Notes: generated by a model not told the origin, from the sequence alone. A DNA stretch of 64,000 nucleotides from Thalassotalea_H sp040779345 (GCA_040779345.1 JBFONU010000007.1:173713-237712); one strand, 5' to 3'. Positions 1-9,662 are shown, counted from the first letter of the stretch. Numbers and translations: made by a program.

Positions 1-76
1 ACTATGCCGCATGTGTGGGAGAATATCTAAGTTGCAGGATATGATTTCAAAGATTTTAACAAAATAAATTTCAATA

Positions 77-394
77 CTAACTTGTCATCGACAGCTTTAG
101 TACCACAAAGACTAAACCACTACTTAGCAAAGTAAAGTATACATTACTGGTTTTTGCCGCAACCATTAAGGCAAGCGAACCAGCAATCAAATAGGGGTTA
201 TGAAAACTTAGCACTAGTTCTCCTTCACGAACGAAAATGATAGGTACCCAGATCGCAGTTAATACTGCTGGTGCGCTAAAACTCAAAAAACTGACTATTT
301 TAGCGTTTAACCGAATAGGAATTTTTGGGTGAATGAAAAGATATCTGGTTGAAAAGGTAATAACTGCCATCAGCAAAATAGTGATTAAGATCAT
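77..394 (-). CDS. azlD: AzlD-type branched-chain amino acid exporter, small subunit
   Basis: This 105-residue protein is almost entirely hydrophobic, with about four membrane segments, which fits the AzlD/YgaH family of small partners of AzlC. In E. coli the equivalent YgaZ-YgaH pair exports valine across the inner membrane. Its ATG overlaps the stop codon of azlC by four bases (ATGA), so the two proteins are very likely co-translated. Family assignment rests on size, hydrophobicity and pairing with AzlC; the exported substrate is inferred. Confidence 0.85.
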   Translation of the reverse strand: MILITILLMAVITFSTRYLFIHPKIPIRLNAKIVSFLSFSAPAVLTAIWVPIIFVREGELVLSFHNPYLIAGSLALMVAAKTSNVYFTLLSSGLVFVVLKLSMTS

Positions 395-1146
395 GCTTTA
401 TCACCATTATTCAATGACTTACATCGCTTTTGAAAACCTAAAGTCACATAGCCTGCGAACATGCCGATAAGCGAAGCTAAAACGAGATCAAGCTCCCATG
501 ATAATAATTTGAATATCACTGAGCATAGCCCGGATACAATCACAGCAATAAGAATAGAGATATTTTTTATCGCTGGCACCACTAACGCGATAAACGTTAC
601 TGCGATGGCAAAATCTAGTCCTAATGTCGTTAAATCAGGTAAGTAACTCCCCGCAAAAATACCGATGCTATTCCACAATATCCAGCACAGATAAAAACTC
701 CCTCCTGACGCTAGTGCGTAAATGAGCCTTACTTTTCCTTTGAATGCTTTGCGATTGCCAGATAACGCAAATAATTCATCCGTTAACAAAAAACCCAATG
801 GATAACGCCACTGATTAGGAAGCACTTTCATTTTATCTCTAAGTGACAGACCATAAAGAAAATGACGAGAACTAATGATAAACGTGGTAAATAAAATGGT
901 TGCCAAGGGTGCATTGCCGCCAATCAACTCGGTTGCCACCAGTTGAGCAGAGCCCGCGAAGACAATAATAGGCATGAGTAAGGCTTCTAAAACCGAAAAA
1001 TCACGCTGAATAGCCAACGAACCGCATAAAATCCCCCAAGGGATCACGGCTAAATTGAGTGGCATCATATCCATGAAGCCTTTGAACACCACGGCCAAAG
1101 TATTTTTATTAGATAAATATTGTAAGGTCATTTTGTGTTGATTCAT
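391..1146 (-). CDS. azlC: AzlC-type branched-chain amino acid exporter, large subunit
   Basis: This 251-residue membrane protein matches the AzlC/YgaZ family in length (E. coli YgaZ has about 245 residues). The conserved N-terminal region with FAGSAQLVATELIG at about residues 63-76 is the family hallmark, followed by the SRHFLYGLSLR stretch. It would form the main channel of an inner-membrane exporter of branched-chain or related amino acids, together with AzlD just downstream. An AraC-type regulator lies directly upstream on the same strand and may control the pair. Confidence 0.88.
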   Translation of the reverse strand: MNQHKMTLQYLSNKNTLAVVFKGFMDMMPLNLAVIPWGILCGSLAIQRDFSVLEALLMPIIVFAGSAQLVATELIGGNAPLATILFTTFIISSRHFLYGLSLRDKMKVLPNQWRYPLGFLLTDELFALSGNRKAFKGKVRLIYALASGGSFYLCWILWNSIGIFAGSYLPDLTTLGLDFAIAVTFIALVVPAIKNISILIAVIVSGLCSVIFKLLSWELDLVLASLIGMFAGYVTLGFQKRCKSLNNGDKA

Positions 1147-1228
1147 ATAAGGACATATAACGTATTAATTAGTGAGTATTTCAGACTTTCTTATTTAGTG
1201 CTTGTATAAAATTGCTAAATTTTAATGC

Positions 1229-2056
1229 TTAGCTAACAATCTTTGCATATTTTCCTGGAGTAATACCCAGTACCTTTTTAAAATGTCTATGAAAATGACT
1301 TTGATCATGAAAGCCGAGTGATGTTGAAGTATCCACAACGGAATAGCCCTTTTTCAATAAACTCTTAGCTTGTTTTAATCTTTGTTGAATTTGATATGCA
1401 TGCGGAGGTAAACCAAATTGCCGTTGAAAGAGTCTAACCAAATGAAACGCACTCACCCCAAAACGGCTAGCTAAATACTCTAATGAAATGTTATCAGTTG
1501 CATGGCTATCGAGATACTCTTTAACTTTATAAATGGCGATTTTATTTTCAGGTATTGGCTTAATGTGCTTTTTCGTTTTGCCATGCTTAACCATTAACTT
1601 AGTTAATACGCTATTAAGCATGGTTTCCCTTAGCAAACTATTTGATTGATATTGTAAACATGCAAACAATTGACGCAACTCACAAGCCATTTGAGGGTCA
1701 AAAACAACCGCATTCGGAAAATAAGGAGCAAAACCTTGCTGCCAACCAAGATCGTCAGCAAGTTTAGTAAAATGTGATTCTAATGGGTAAATTGCTTGAT
1801 ACGACCAACCAACACCGTTAGATGCTCGGCCAGTATGAACATCATCCGCATTGATCAAAATAATACTATGTTCGGGGGCAAAATGAATGTAATTGCTGCG
1901 AAAAAATTTCTGCCCGCCACTTTCTATGACACTGACGGTATAAGTTTCATGACAATGCTTAGCAAAGTTTTTATGACGATATTGTGCATTGACCATTTCT
2001 AAACCACCTAATTCTTGATGGTAAAGTAAATCAACCTGTTCGTGATAACGGCTCAT
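1229..2056 (-). CDS. AraC-family transcriptional regulator with cupin sensor domain
   Basis: The 275-residue protein has a cupin-like N-terminal half (about residues 15-90, with the HCHETYTVSVIE stretch) and a C-terminal AraC/XylS DNA-binding region (about 170-272) with two helix-turn-helix units. The second unit shows the usual signature GFHDQSHFHRHFKKVLGITPG. It lies 82 bp upstream of azlC on the same strand, so it may regulate azlCD in response to an amino acid; this is inferred from position. A divergent reductase gene starts about 150 bp away and could share the control region. Confidence 0.85.
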   Translation of the reverse strand: MSRYHEQVDLLYHQELGGLEMVNAQYRHKNFAKHCHETYTVSVIESGGQKFFRSNYIHFAPEHSIILINADDVHTGRASNGVGWSYQAIYPLESHFTKLADDLGWQQGFAPYFPNAVVFDPQMACELRQLFACLQYQSNSLLRETMLNSVLTKLMVKHGKTKKHIKPIPENKIAIYKVKEYLDSHATDNISLEYLASRFGVSAFHLVRLFQRQFGLPPHAYQIQQRLKQAKSLLKKGYSVVDTSTSLGFHDQSHFHRHFKKVLGITPGKYAKIVS

Positions 2057-2207
2057 TTAACCCCTTAAGAAAGCTTTTATTTGATTATAACGAAACTACA
2101 ATCTGAAACTTGTATAATATTGCTATATTTTGAGAATGATAAAATAGCTTAAAATAAGGTTATCAATAAAATAATCATCACTATGAGGCTTGAAATCAAG
2201 TAAAAAT

Positions 2208-2957
2208 ATGATAAAAAACATTGCTTTGATCACAGGAGCAAGTCGTGGCATTGGCGCAGCGACGGCTAAACTACTCGCAAAACAAAATTTACATATTATT
2301 GTCAATTACAACAAAAATAAACAGTCTGCACAAAGAGTGGTTCAAGACATTATTAATGGGGGAGGAACAGCAGAAGCGATACAAGCAGATATTTCCCAAG
2401 AAAACGATGTTATCAATTTATTTACCCAGATAGATGAGTTAAATGGCGAACTTACCCGACTAGTGAATAACGCTGGCATTTTATTTACACAATCTCCTAT
2501 TGAGCTGTTATCCGCCGGTAGAATTAACCAAGTTTTACAAACAAATGTTACTGGCTATTTTTTATGTTGCCGTGAGGCTGTGAAACGAATGTCAGTTAAA
2601 CATGGTGGCAAAGGTGGCTCTATTGTGAATGTTTCTTCCGCTGCTTCAAGAACGGGCGCTCCTTTCGAATATATTGACTATGCCGCGAGCAAAGGTGCAA
2701 TTGACACCCTAACTACGGGGTTATCACTTGAAGTTGCCGATCAAAACATCAGGGTCAATGGCGTACGACCCGGTTTTATTTACACCGAGATGCATGCCGA
2801 CGGTGGAGAAAAAAATAGAGTCGAAAGAGTGAAAGGCAATATCCCGATGAAACGAGGCGGCCAACCAGAAGAAGTAGCACAAGCAATAGCTTGGTTATTA
2901 TCCGAGAATGCCTCTTATGTCACAGGAAGTCATATTGACTTAGCGGGTGGCAAATAA
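2208..2957 (+). CDS. ygfF: YgfF-like short-chain dehydrogenase/reductase
   Basis: This is a classical short-chain dehydrogenase/reductase of 249 residues. It shows the cofactor motif TGASRGIG near the N-terminus, NNAG, the catalytic serine in NVSSAAS, and the YAASK catalytic Tyr-Lys pair. Long stretches such as NVTGYFLCCREAVKRM and RPGFIYTEMHA are close to what I recall of E. coli YgfF, an NADP-dependent reductase of unknown physiological substrate. I chose the ATG at 2208; an in-frame TTG at 2190 would add six residues but has a poor upstream region. A strong terminator follows at once. Confidence 0.9.
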   Translation: MIKNIALITGASRGIGAATAKLLAKQNLHIIVNYNKNKQSAQRVVQDIINGGGTAEAIQADISQENDVINLFTQIDELNGELTRLVNNAGILFTQSPIELLSAGRINQVLQTNVTGYFLCCREAVKRMSVKHGGKGGSIVNVSSAASRTGAPFEYIDYAASKGAIDTLTTGLSLEVADQNIRVNGVRPGFIYTEMHADGGEKNRVERVKGNIPMKRGGQPEEVAQAIAWLLSENASYVTGSHIDLAGGK

Positions 2958-2971
2958 TTATCAACAGATTA

Positions 2972-2993
2972 AAAGGGGCTAAAAAGCCCCTTT
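2972..2993. terminator. Bidirectional terminator between ygfF and the protease gene
   Basis: The arms AAAGGGGC and GCCCCTTT form a perfect 8-bp stem around a six-base loop. It lies between two converging genes, ending at 2957 and 3032, and can serve both strands, although the T-run is short. Confidence 0.8.
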
Positions 2994-3031
2994 GATTATT
3001 AATATTCATTAACTTTGTTTAGAAGCAAATA

Positions 3032-4741
3032 CTAGTTACACGCACCTTTATTTGTCCAAACATTACTAAATACGTCAGGCGCAGCAGCTGTTGACCACCA
3101 GATAGATTCATACTTGTAACCTTTATATGAAACTTCATCGCCATATGCATATGATGTCGTTGGTGACCATTCTGTTAAACCTTCACACCCTTGATCTACA
3201 CCACCTTCACTAACAGAAACCGTTTGACTAGTTGAATGGCTCTCACCTTCTGCATCAGTTACCGTTAATGTTACTGAGTAATTACCTTCTGCATAATAAG
3301 TATGAGTTGGATTGGCACTTGCTGACCCCGTACCATCACCAAAGTTCCAGCTATGAGATACTACCCCTTTGTCATCTGTAGAACTGTCCGTAAAGCTAGC
3401 CACTAAATCAGACGTTGATACTGAAAAGCTTGCAGTTGGAGCGACATTGTCATCAGGACAATTGTTACCACCGTCGCCGCCATTATCACCTAATGATTTC
3501 CAAACGTTAGTATAAATTGTTGGCGTTGCACCTTGTGACCACCACGTGGCTTCATAATCAGTCCCGTTATAACTGACACGCTCTCCTATTGAATAAAGTG
3601 TGGATGCATTCCAAGCAGCGTATCCAGCAGCATAACCAGATGGACATTGATCGCCAGAGCTAACGGTAATGCTTTGTGCTGTGGAGTTTGTTTGACCCGC
3701 CGTATCAGTAACCTTTAATGTAACGGTATAGCTACCATCTTGGGTATAGGTATGACTTGGGCTTGACGCATTACTTGAGCTGCCGTCACCAAAATTCCAG
3801 CTTGAGCTTGCAATGCCATTATCATCTGTTGAGGAGTTTGTTAAATCAACAGTTAAGCCATTAGTTTGAGCGCTAAATCTTGCTGTTGGCGCTTGATCAG
3901 TTGTTGCACCATCAGGTTTAACACCAGTTTTTTGCTCAATCCAATCAAGATAAGCTGTTGTACGTGTAAATGCTGTTGCACCTGAGCAAGCCTTACCCCA
4001 GCTAACGGTGCCAATACTATAAAATTTACCGCCTGATTGCGCAGCATATGGTCCACCACTATCACCATTACAAGCTGATTTGCCGTTTGGTCCACCGCCA
4101 CAAATAACGCCATTACCTACATTAACGCCTAACTCACTAGAACAACTTGAGTTAGAAATAACCGGTAATGCCACTTCACGTAAACGTGTCGCAGGAGTAC
4201 GGCTGCCATTATAGGTTAACCCCCAACCGGAAACGGTGACGTTTTGACCAACTGCAGCAATTTGGTTAGCAATTGCTTGAGTAGGCAAAGAGGCTGGAGT
4301 AACTGAGCTACTCGCTGGCGTAGCAAGGCGCAATACCGCTATATCATAACCTGATTGAATGCTCTGCGCTCCACGCCAATTTTCATGCTTAATAATTTGG
4401 CTAACTCGATGGTTAGTGCCGTCACCACCAGCGCCCATCACATGAGCTCCAATTTGCACTGTTAAGCTACTTGTAGATGCACTGTCTAAACAATGCCCTG
4501 CTGTTAACACCCATTCACTACTAATTAATGTACCACCACAACCTTGGCGACCATTCATAAGAAGTGCGACTTGATAAGGACGAGAGTGCGGTGTTGACTC
4601 AGTACCACCAACAATCTGTGTTTTAGCATCACCTTTATCAGCACTTGCTGAGAATGATACAGCCGATGAGGCAATTAAGCCTGTCATAGCTAATAGTGAA
4701 ACACTACGCGCTATCTTATTGATTTTATTTGTATCCTTCAT
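3032..4741 (-). CDS. Secreted S1 serine protease with two PKD and two chitin-binding (CBM5/12) modules
   Basis: This 569-residue exoprotease starts with a signal peptide (about 1-34) and a short propeptide, then the activation site IVGG at 43. The S1 triad is visible as His83 (TAGHC), Asp133 (YDIAVL) and Ser228 (GDSGGP). Residue 222, equivalent to chymotrypsin position 189, is Ser rather than Asp, which argues against trypsin-like Lys/Arg specificity. Two PKD domains (about 284-362 and 434-512, each with a WNFGDG core) alternate with two Trp/Tyr-rich CBM5/12 modules (about 370-418 and 518-568). It is probably secreted by type II secretion and acts on chitin-associated or particulate protein; that role is inferred. 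The ATG has a GAGAGA ribosome site. Confidence 0.92.
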   Translation of the reverse strand: MKDTNKINKIARSVSLLAMTGLIASSAVSFSASADKGDAKTQIVGGTESTPHSRPYQVALLMNGRQGCGGTLISSEWVLTAGHCLDSASTSSLTVQIGAHVMGAGGDGTNHRVSQIIKHENWRGAQSIQSGYDIAVLRLATPASSSVTPASLPTQAIANQIAAVGQNVTVSGWGLTYNGSRTPATRLREVALPVISNSSCSSELGVNVGNGVICGGGPNGKSACNGDSGGPYAAQSGGKFYSIGTVSWGKACSGATAFTRTTAYLDWIEQKTGVKPDGATTDQAPTARFSAQTNGLTVDLTNSSTDDNGIASSSWNFGDGSSSNASSPSHTYTQDGSYTVTLKVTDTAGQTNSTAQSITVSSGDQCPSGYAAGYAAWNASTLYSIGERVSYNGTDYEATWWSQGATPTIYTNVWKSLGDNGGDGGNNCPDDNVAPTASFSVSTSDLVASFTDSSTDDKGVVSHSWNFGDGTGSASANPTHTYYAEGNYSVTLTVTDAEGESHSTSQTVSVSEGGVDQGCEGLTEWSPTTSYAYGDEVSYKGYKYESIWWSTAAAPDVFSNVWTNKGACN

Positions 4742-5105
4742 AGTTCTCTCTTTATAGTTTTTATTTATTATTATGTATAATACCGCCTAAGCGATATCTC
4801 AAAAGATATCTGAGATAACAAATATTGCAACATTCTCAGTCACGCTTAAAGAGGTCTTACCAGAAAGAAAAACATGAAATAATTATTAAGTCATTGAAAG
4901 TAAAATAATATTTTGTAACAATTAATTTACATTATTTTTACATTTTATTTTTAAAAATTATCCTTCATAACTATAAAGAAAATTTGAAAGAAATGTCCTA
5001 GCTGATAGAATATTCACAAAAGTATGTCAATAAAGTGGCTTAACAATTAAACCTTCATTAGCTAAGAATACAACAATAATTCTGCCTGCCTTTTTAAGGC
5101 GAGTC
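4742..5105. other. Intergenic region between divergent protease and RRF-like genes
   Basis: This 364-bp AT-rich region separates two divergent genes and must hold both promoters. An inverted repeat, ATCTCA at 4796-4801 and TGAGAT at 4811-4816, lies about 55 bp upstream of the protease ATG and could be an operator. I see no RNA gene or convincing small coding region. Confidence 0.4.
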
Positions 5106-5429
5106 ATGAAAGCTTATGCAATCAAGTCATTGATTCGTGAGGCAGGTTGTGAGCTCAATCGAATGGGTCGTTCAAGAAACTGGCAATTAACGGCAACACC
5201 TGAACAAATTTTTCAAGTGATTTCTCATATTGAAAATTCAAATGAAGATAGTTGGTTATGGGTCGCGAAGAAACTAAAACAAGATGGTCAGCAATTTAGC
5301 CATTCTTTATTAATTGATATAGCTAAAAGAAATACGGGTATCACTGTCAACGAACTAATGGCTAAAACAGACTGTACTGTGAGCCAAGCAAGAAAAGTGA
5401 TTGATGATATTGAGTGGGAAAATGAATAA
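5106..5429 (+). CDS. Small RRF-like family protein of unknown function
   Basis: This 107-residue protein resembles the short proteins of Vibrio and Shewanella often annotated as ribosome recycling factor family protein. The shared part is the N-terminal half, with CELNRMGRSRNWQLTA and a later SWLWVAKKLKQ. The C-terminal 40 residues (ITVNELMAKTDCTVSQARKV) look like a small helix-turn-helix or winged-helix fold. It is much shorter than true RRF (185 residues) and is not the frr gene. It stands alone and shares a terminator with the converging topA. Function is unknown. Confidence 0.6.
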   Translation: MKAYAIKSLIREAGCELNRMGRSRNWQLTATPEQIFQVISHIENSNEDSWLWVAKKLKQDGQQFSHSLLIDIAKRNTGITVNELMAKTDCTVSQARKVIDDIEWENE

Positions 5430-5450
5430 ATCCCCCCACTCTAGTGACGA

Positions 5451-5478
5451 GTAAAAACACTCAAATGAGTGCTTTTAC
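5451..5478. terminator. Bidirectional terminator between the RRF-like gene and topA
   Basis: CACTC and GAGTG pair around the loop AAAT, and the stem continues past one mismatch with GTAAAA against TTTTAC. The hairpin lies between two converging genes ending at 5429 and 5489, and the T-rich arm serves the plus strand, the mirror arm the minus strand. Confidence 0.8.
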
Positions 5479-5488
5479 CAGTTAACCA

Positions 5489-8152
5489 TTATTTCTTTTT
5501 AGCTTTAGGCTTGGCTTTCGCTTTAGTGACTTTTTTCTTAGCTAAGGTTTCTTGCCATTTGCCATTTTCATATGTTGCTGTCCAGCCTGTCGCTTTACCT
5601 TCAACTTCAGTCATTACATATTGCGCTTTGTTTTTTCGACTATAACGAACGACGGCTAAATTGCCATCAGGATCTTTAACTGGCGCATCCGCTAAATAAT
5701 AAAACTTAGGGGAAATACGATCGCGAAAGCGTTGTAACTCTTCAACTTTTGGCGCTCGAGTCTCTCTTGAGCGAGGAAAAGTATTAGCGGCTAAAAATAT
5801 ACCTGCGGCACCATCTCGTAAAACAAAGTGGGCTTCCGATTTTTCACAAGGCAATTCAGGTAATTGAACAGGATCTTCTTTTGGTGGAGCGGCTTCACCG
5901 CTGGCTAATAATTTACGCGTGTTCTTACATTCACTGTTGGTACAGTCAAAATATTTACCAAAGCGACCGTTTTTCAACTCCATATCAGCTTCACAACGAT
6001 CACATTCAAGCACAGGACCATCATAACCTTTAATTTTAAATTCGCCCTTTTCTATTTCTACACCATCACAAACAGGATTGTTACCACAAACATGTAACTT
6101 ACGAGTTTCATCAATTAAATAGCTATCCATCGCAGTAGAGCACTTTGGACATCGGTGCATTGCTCGTAATGCTTCGGTTTCCTGATCTTCGGCAAGTACA
6201 CTGACTGCTTCTTCACCAGAAGTTAGATTCATTGTAGTGGTACAGCGCTCCTTCGGAGGTAAGGCATAACCTGAACACCCTAAGAAAACACCTGTTGAAG
6301 CGGTGCGGATCCCCATTTTACGGGCACATGTTGGACAATCAATATCCGTAGGAACAGGCTCATTATTACGCATTCCTCCTTCATCGGTTGGCTTGTCTGC
6401 AAGGGCAAGTTGTTGCGTAAAGTTTTTATAAAACTCATCTAGAACATCTTTCCAAACCATTTTACCATCAGCTATTTCATCAAGCTCTTGTTCCATTTCA
6501 GCGGTAAAATTGTAGCTCATTAAGTTTTTAAAGCTGGCATCTAAGCTGTCAGTAACTATTTCACCCATCTTTTCAGCATAGAAGCGTTTCTTTTCTAAAC
6601 GAACATAACCTCTATCTTGAATAGTTGAAATAATCGATGCATAAGTAGACGGACGACCTATGGAGCGTTTTTCTAGTTCTTTTACTAGCGATGCTTCACC
6701 AAAACGCGCAGGCGGTTTAGTAAAGTGCTGTGAAGGCGCTAACTTATCAAGTGTTAACGTTTCACCTACGGCTAAGTCAGGTAAATGAGTATCTTTATCG
6801 CCTTTAGACAATTGTGGATGAACTTTTGTCCAACCATCAAATTGCATTACTCGACCTTTCGCTTTTAAATCAAAATCAGCAGCACTTACCGTTAACGTAC
6901 TTACTGTGTACCTTGCTGCCGTCATTTGACAAGCGACAAATTGGCGCCAGATTAAGTCATACAGCTTTTTACAATCATCATCTAATTTATCAATAAATGC
7001 CGACTCAAGTTTAACGTCAGAAGGACGAATTGCCTCATGCGCCTCTTGGGCATTGGCTTTACTACCATAAGTTTTTGGTTGCTCAGGTAAGTAATTATCA
7101 CCAAAGTTTTTGCTAATATAACCACGACACATTTCAACTGCGTCTTTACTTAAGTTAGTTGAATCGGTACGCATATACGTAATATGCCCTGCTTCATAAA
7201 GCCTTTGTGCTAAGCCCATTGTACGTTTAACACCATAACCTAAACGTGTACTTGCGGCTTGTTGCAATGTGGAAGTAATAAATGGTGCCGACGGAGAACT
7301 TTTAGAAGGTTTATCTTCACGTTTACTAACGACATAACTTGCAGGCTCTAAAATTGCAACTGCCGCTTTTGTGTCTTTTTCATTGGTGGGTTTAAACGCT
7401 TTACCGTTTTGGTGAGTCACGTCTAAAGTCAGCGATTGATTATTTTTCGCGATAGTTTCTGCGCTGATCTCCCAAAATTCTTGAGGATCAAAGGCCTTAA
7501 TTTCACGTTCTTTTTCTACCACTAATTTTACGGCGACAGATTGAACACGACCAGCCGATAAACCACGAGCCACTTTTTTCCATAAAAGCGGGCTAACCAT
7601 AAAACCGACAACACGATCTAAAAAGCGACGAGCTTGCTGCGCGTTAACGCCCGGCATACTTAATTCACCGGGTGTAGAAAACGCTTGTTGAATAGCATTT
7701 TCAGTTATTTCATTAAAAACAACCCGTTTAAACTTATCGTCTTCACCACCAATAATTTCTTTCAAATGCCATGCAATCGCTTCTCCTTCGCGATCCAAAT
7801 CGGTTGCGAGATAGATAGTATCGGCATTCTCTGCAAGTTTTTGCAATTCAGCAACGACTTTTTCTTTACCAGGTAATACTTGATATGTCGCTTGCCAGTT
7901 TTTCTCTGGATCTATTCCCATTCGATTAACAAGGGCTTGCTTATCACGCTTGGCTTTATACTTCGCTTTGGCTTCGGGTGCCATTTTTCTCACTTCAGCA
8001 GGTGATTTTGCGGCAACTTTTTTACCCGTGCTACTATGAGGAAGATCACGAACATGGCCAACACTGGACTTAACAATAAAGTTTTTCCCGAGATATTTGT
8101 TAATTGTCTTTGCTTTTGCTGGAGACTCGACAATTACAAGAGATTTTGACAT
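5489..8152 (-). CDS. topA: DNA topoisomerase I (omega protein)
   Basis: The 887-residue protein is a type IA topoisomerase that relaxes negative supercoils. The N-terminal Toprim domain has the ESPAKAKTI start and the metal site DLDREGE at 118-124. The active-site tyrosine is Tyr326 in ITYMRTDST. The C-terminal part has three Cys4 zinc ribbons, beginning with CPTC, CPKC and CDRC, followed by further topoisomerase C-terminal domains and a lysine-rich tail. Length is close to E. coli TopA (865). It sits near sohB and yciK, as in E. coli, although other genes are now between them. Confidence 0.98.
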   Translation of the reverse strand: MSKSLVIVESPAKAKTINKYLGKNFIVKSSVGHVRDLPHSSTGKKVAAKSPAEVRKMAPEAKAKYKAKRDKQALVNRMGIDPEKNWQATYQVLPGKEKVVAELQKLAENADTIYLATDLDREGEAIAWHLKEIIGGEDDKFKRVVFNEITENAIQQAFSTPGELSMPGVNAQQARRFLDRVVGFMVSPLLWKKVARGLSAGRVQSVAVKLVVEKEREIKAFDPQEFWEISAETIAKNNQSLTLDVTHQNGKAFKPTNEKDTKAAVAILEPASYVVSKREDKPSKSSPSAPFITSTLQQAASTRLGYGVKRTMGLAQRLYEAGHITYMRTDSTNLSKDAVEMCRGYISKNFGDNYLPEQPKTYGSKANAQEAHEAIRPSDVKLESAFIDKLDDDCKKLYDLIWRQFVACQMTAARYTVSTLTVSAADFDLKAKGRVMQFDGWTKVHPQLSKGDKDTHLPDLAVGETLTLDKLAPSQHFTKPPARFGEASLVKELEKRSIGRPSTYASIISTIQDRGYVRLEKKRFYAEKMGEIVTDSLDASFKNLMSYNFTAEMEQELDEIADGKMVWKDVLDEFYKNFTQQLALADKPTDEGGMRNNEPVPTDIDCPTCARKMGIRTASTGVFLGCSGYALPPKERCTTTMNLTSGEEAVSVLAEDQETEALRAMHRCPKCSTAMDSYLIDETRKLHVCGNNPVCDGVEIEKGEFKIKGYDGPVLECDRCEADMELKNGRFGKYFDCTNSECKNTRKLLASGEAAPPKEDPVQLPELPCEKSEAHFVLRDGAAGIFLAANTFPRSRETRAPKVEELQRFRDRISPKFYYLADAPVKDPDGNLAVVRYSRKNKAQYVMTEVEGKATGWTATYENGKWQETLAKKKVTKAKAKPKAKKK

Positions 8153-8555
8153 ATATTTTTTTTATCCTACATATATACTGAATATAACTTCAGCGTTCCA
8201 TTATTTTGTTCAGTGTCTAATATGATAACAGCAGGTTTACAATCGGTTATTTATCAAGCTGTAGCACTGTATAATAATGTGAAAATTTAATTAGATCTTG
8301 AAATTACTATTAGATATATCTGTAAATTAGCAAGCTGACAAGCAATAATTTTTTATAAATTAACCTATACGAATATTTTAGTTATAATATCGTTAATAAT
8401 TTTTCGGCGTAATCATAGTCGAGTTTTCAAGATAAATTAAGAGTGAATGCACTAATTTTTAGTGTTATTTCAAATTTATTTCTCTTGTGAATAATATCTA
8501 GCATCAATCACCCTTAATTGTAGAAAAATACAAAATAAAAAATAAGAGAATTATT
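8153..8555. promoter_or_regulatory. Divergent control region between topA and the arginase-family gene
   Basis: This 403-bp AT-rich region carries no recognisable gene. A possible plus-strand promoter is TTAACC at 8360-8365, a 17-base spacer and a perfect TATAAT at 8383-8388, which would give a leader of about 160 bases before the gene at 8556. A short inverted repeat, CACTAA/TTAGTG at 8450-8464, lies in that leader. The topA promoter must lie at the other end but I cannot point to it. Confidence 0.4.
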
Positions 8556-9662
8556 ATGTCAACCGAATCTTTATTTTTAGACAAGATCAAACAAAGTTTA
8601 TGTCCTCCGGGTAACGGTGTCTTTACCGTTAACACCGCAAAAGAACGTAAAGAACAACTTCATCAATCTTTATACGGGCAAACTGATAATATTGAACTTG
8701 TTTGGCATGAAAGCTTAGAAAAATTGCCTAACGCTTCATCGGCGGTAATTTTAGGCGTGGCCTCTGACTGCGGTGGCGGTATCTTGCGCGGAGCAAACTG
8801 GGGGCCTTTATTTGTTCGGTCAACATTATTAAATCAACACCCTAATTTAAATGCCTTTGATATGGGCGACGTGCGCGTTATTCCTCATCTTTTGCATGAC
8901 AAATACTTAAATGAACCCACAATTGCGAATTGTCGCAAAGCTTTATATCAAGATAAAAACAGCTCTTTAGCGGTGAGCCCGCTCACTATAACCGAAGATG
9001 TTTTACATGATTTCTATGATGTTTACCCAAAGAAAGGTATTTTTGGTATCGGTGGCGACCACTCCGTTAGTTACCCATTAACAAAAGCGTATTTGCAAGC
9101 AAAAAAGAAACAAGGTAAACGAGCAGCTATTATCCATTTTGATGCACATACCGATTTATTAGTGGAACGTTTAGGCATTGATCTATGTTTTGGCTCATGG
9201 TGTACCCATATATTAGATGATCTTCACGAACATAATCACCTCATTCAAATAGGTATTCGCTCAAGCGGTAAACCAAAAGAGCACTGGGAAAGCACTTTTG
9301 GTGTAAAACAACATTGGGCTCATGAAATAAGAGAAAATGGCGTAGCGCCAATTATAGCGGATATTTTAGCTCAATTAGCAGATCAAGCAATTGACGAATT
9401 ATATGTCAGCTTTGACATTGATGCGATTGATGAAGCCTTTGCTTCAGCAACAGGAACTCCTGAGGCAGATGGTTTAACACCTGATGAAGCCATGGATATC
9501 TTAAAAGCATTAGCAGCCAAGTATCCGATAACAGGTGCTGATATGATGGAAATAGCCCCTTTTACTGACAGCTCTGGACGCGGTGCCAGTAGTGCTGAAA
9601 CTACACTGAAAGTCGGTGGTGATATTTCAGCCTTTTTGATCGAGCAAATGAACAAGAATTAA
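8556..9662 (+). CDS. Arginase/agmatinase/formimidoylglutamase family hydrolase
   Basis: This 368-residue protein belongs to the manganese ureohydrolase family, which cleaves guanidino or formimino groups. All metal-binding motifs are present: GGDHS at 166-170, DAHTD at 196-200, and SFDIDAID with Asp287, Asp289 and Asp292. The residues after the last motif are EAF rather than the common Pro-containing form, and the protein is about 50 residues longer than typical arginase or agmatinase, mainly by an N-terminal extension. It has no histidine-utilisation neighbours, so the substrate is open. It stands as a single gene ending in a 14-bp tandem repeat and a terminator. Confidence 0.85.
   Translation: MSTESLFLDKIKQSLCPPGNGVFTVNTAKERKEQLHQSLYGQTDNIELVWHESLEKLPNASSAVILGVASDCGGGILRGANWGPLFVRSTLLNQHPNLNAFDMGDVRVIPHLLHDKYLNEPTIANCRKALYQDKNSSLAVSPLTITEDVLHDFYDVYPKKGIFGIGGDHSVSYPLTKAYLQAKKKQGKRAAIIHFDAHTDLLVERLGIDLCFGSWCTHILDDLHEHNHLIQIGIRSSGKPKEHWESTFGVKQHWAHEIRENGVAPIIADILAQLADQAIDELYVSFDIDAIDEAFASATGTPEADGLTPDEAMDILKALAAKYPITGADMMEIAPFTDSSGRGASSAETTLKVGGDISAFLIEQMNKN

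Noticed and set aside
461..646. Long open frames on the strand opposite azlC, the Ig-like lipoprotein, pit and others
   Set aside because: They are antisense shadows of well-supported genes and encode no recognisable protein.
5106..5429. True ribosome recycling factor (frr)
   Set aside because: Only 107 residues and without the RRF three-helix bundle; only a loose family name applies.
8481..8500. ArgR-type box (TGTGAATAATA) before the arginase-family gene
   Set aside because: Only the left half matches and the right half is poor.
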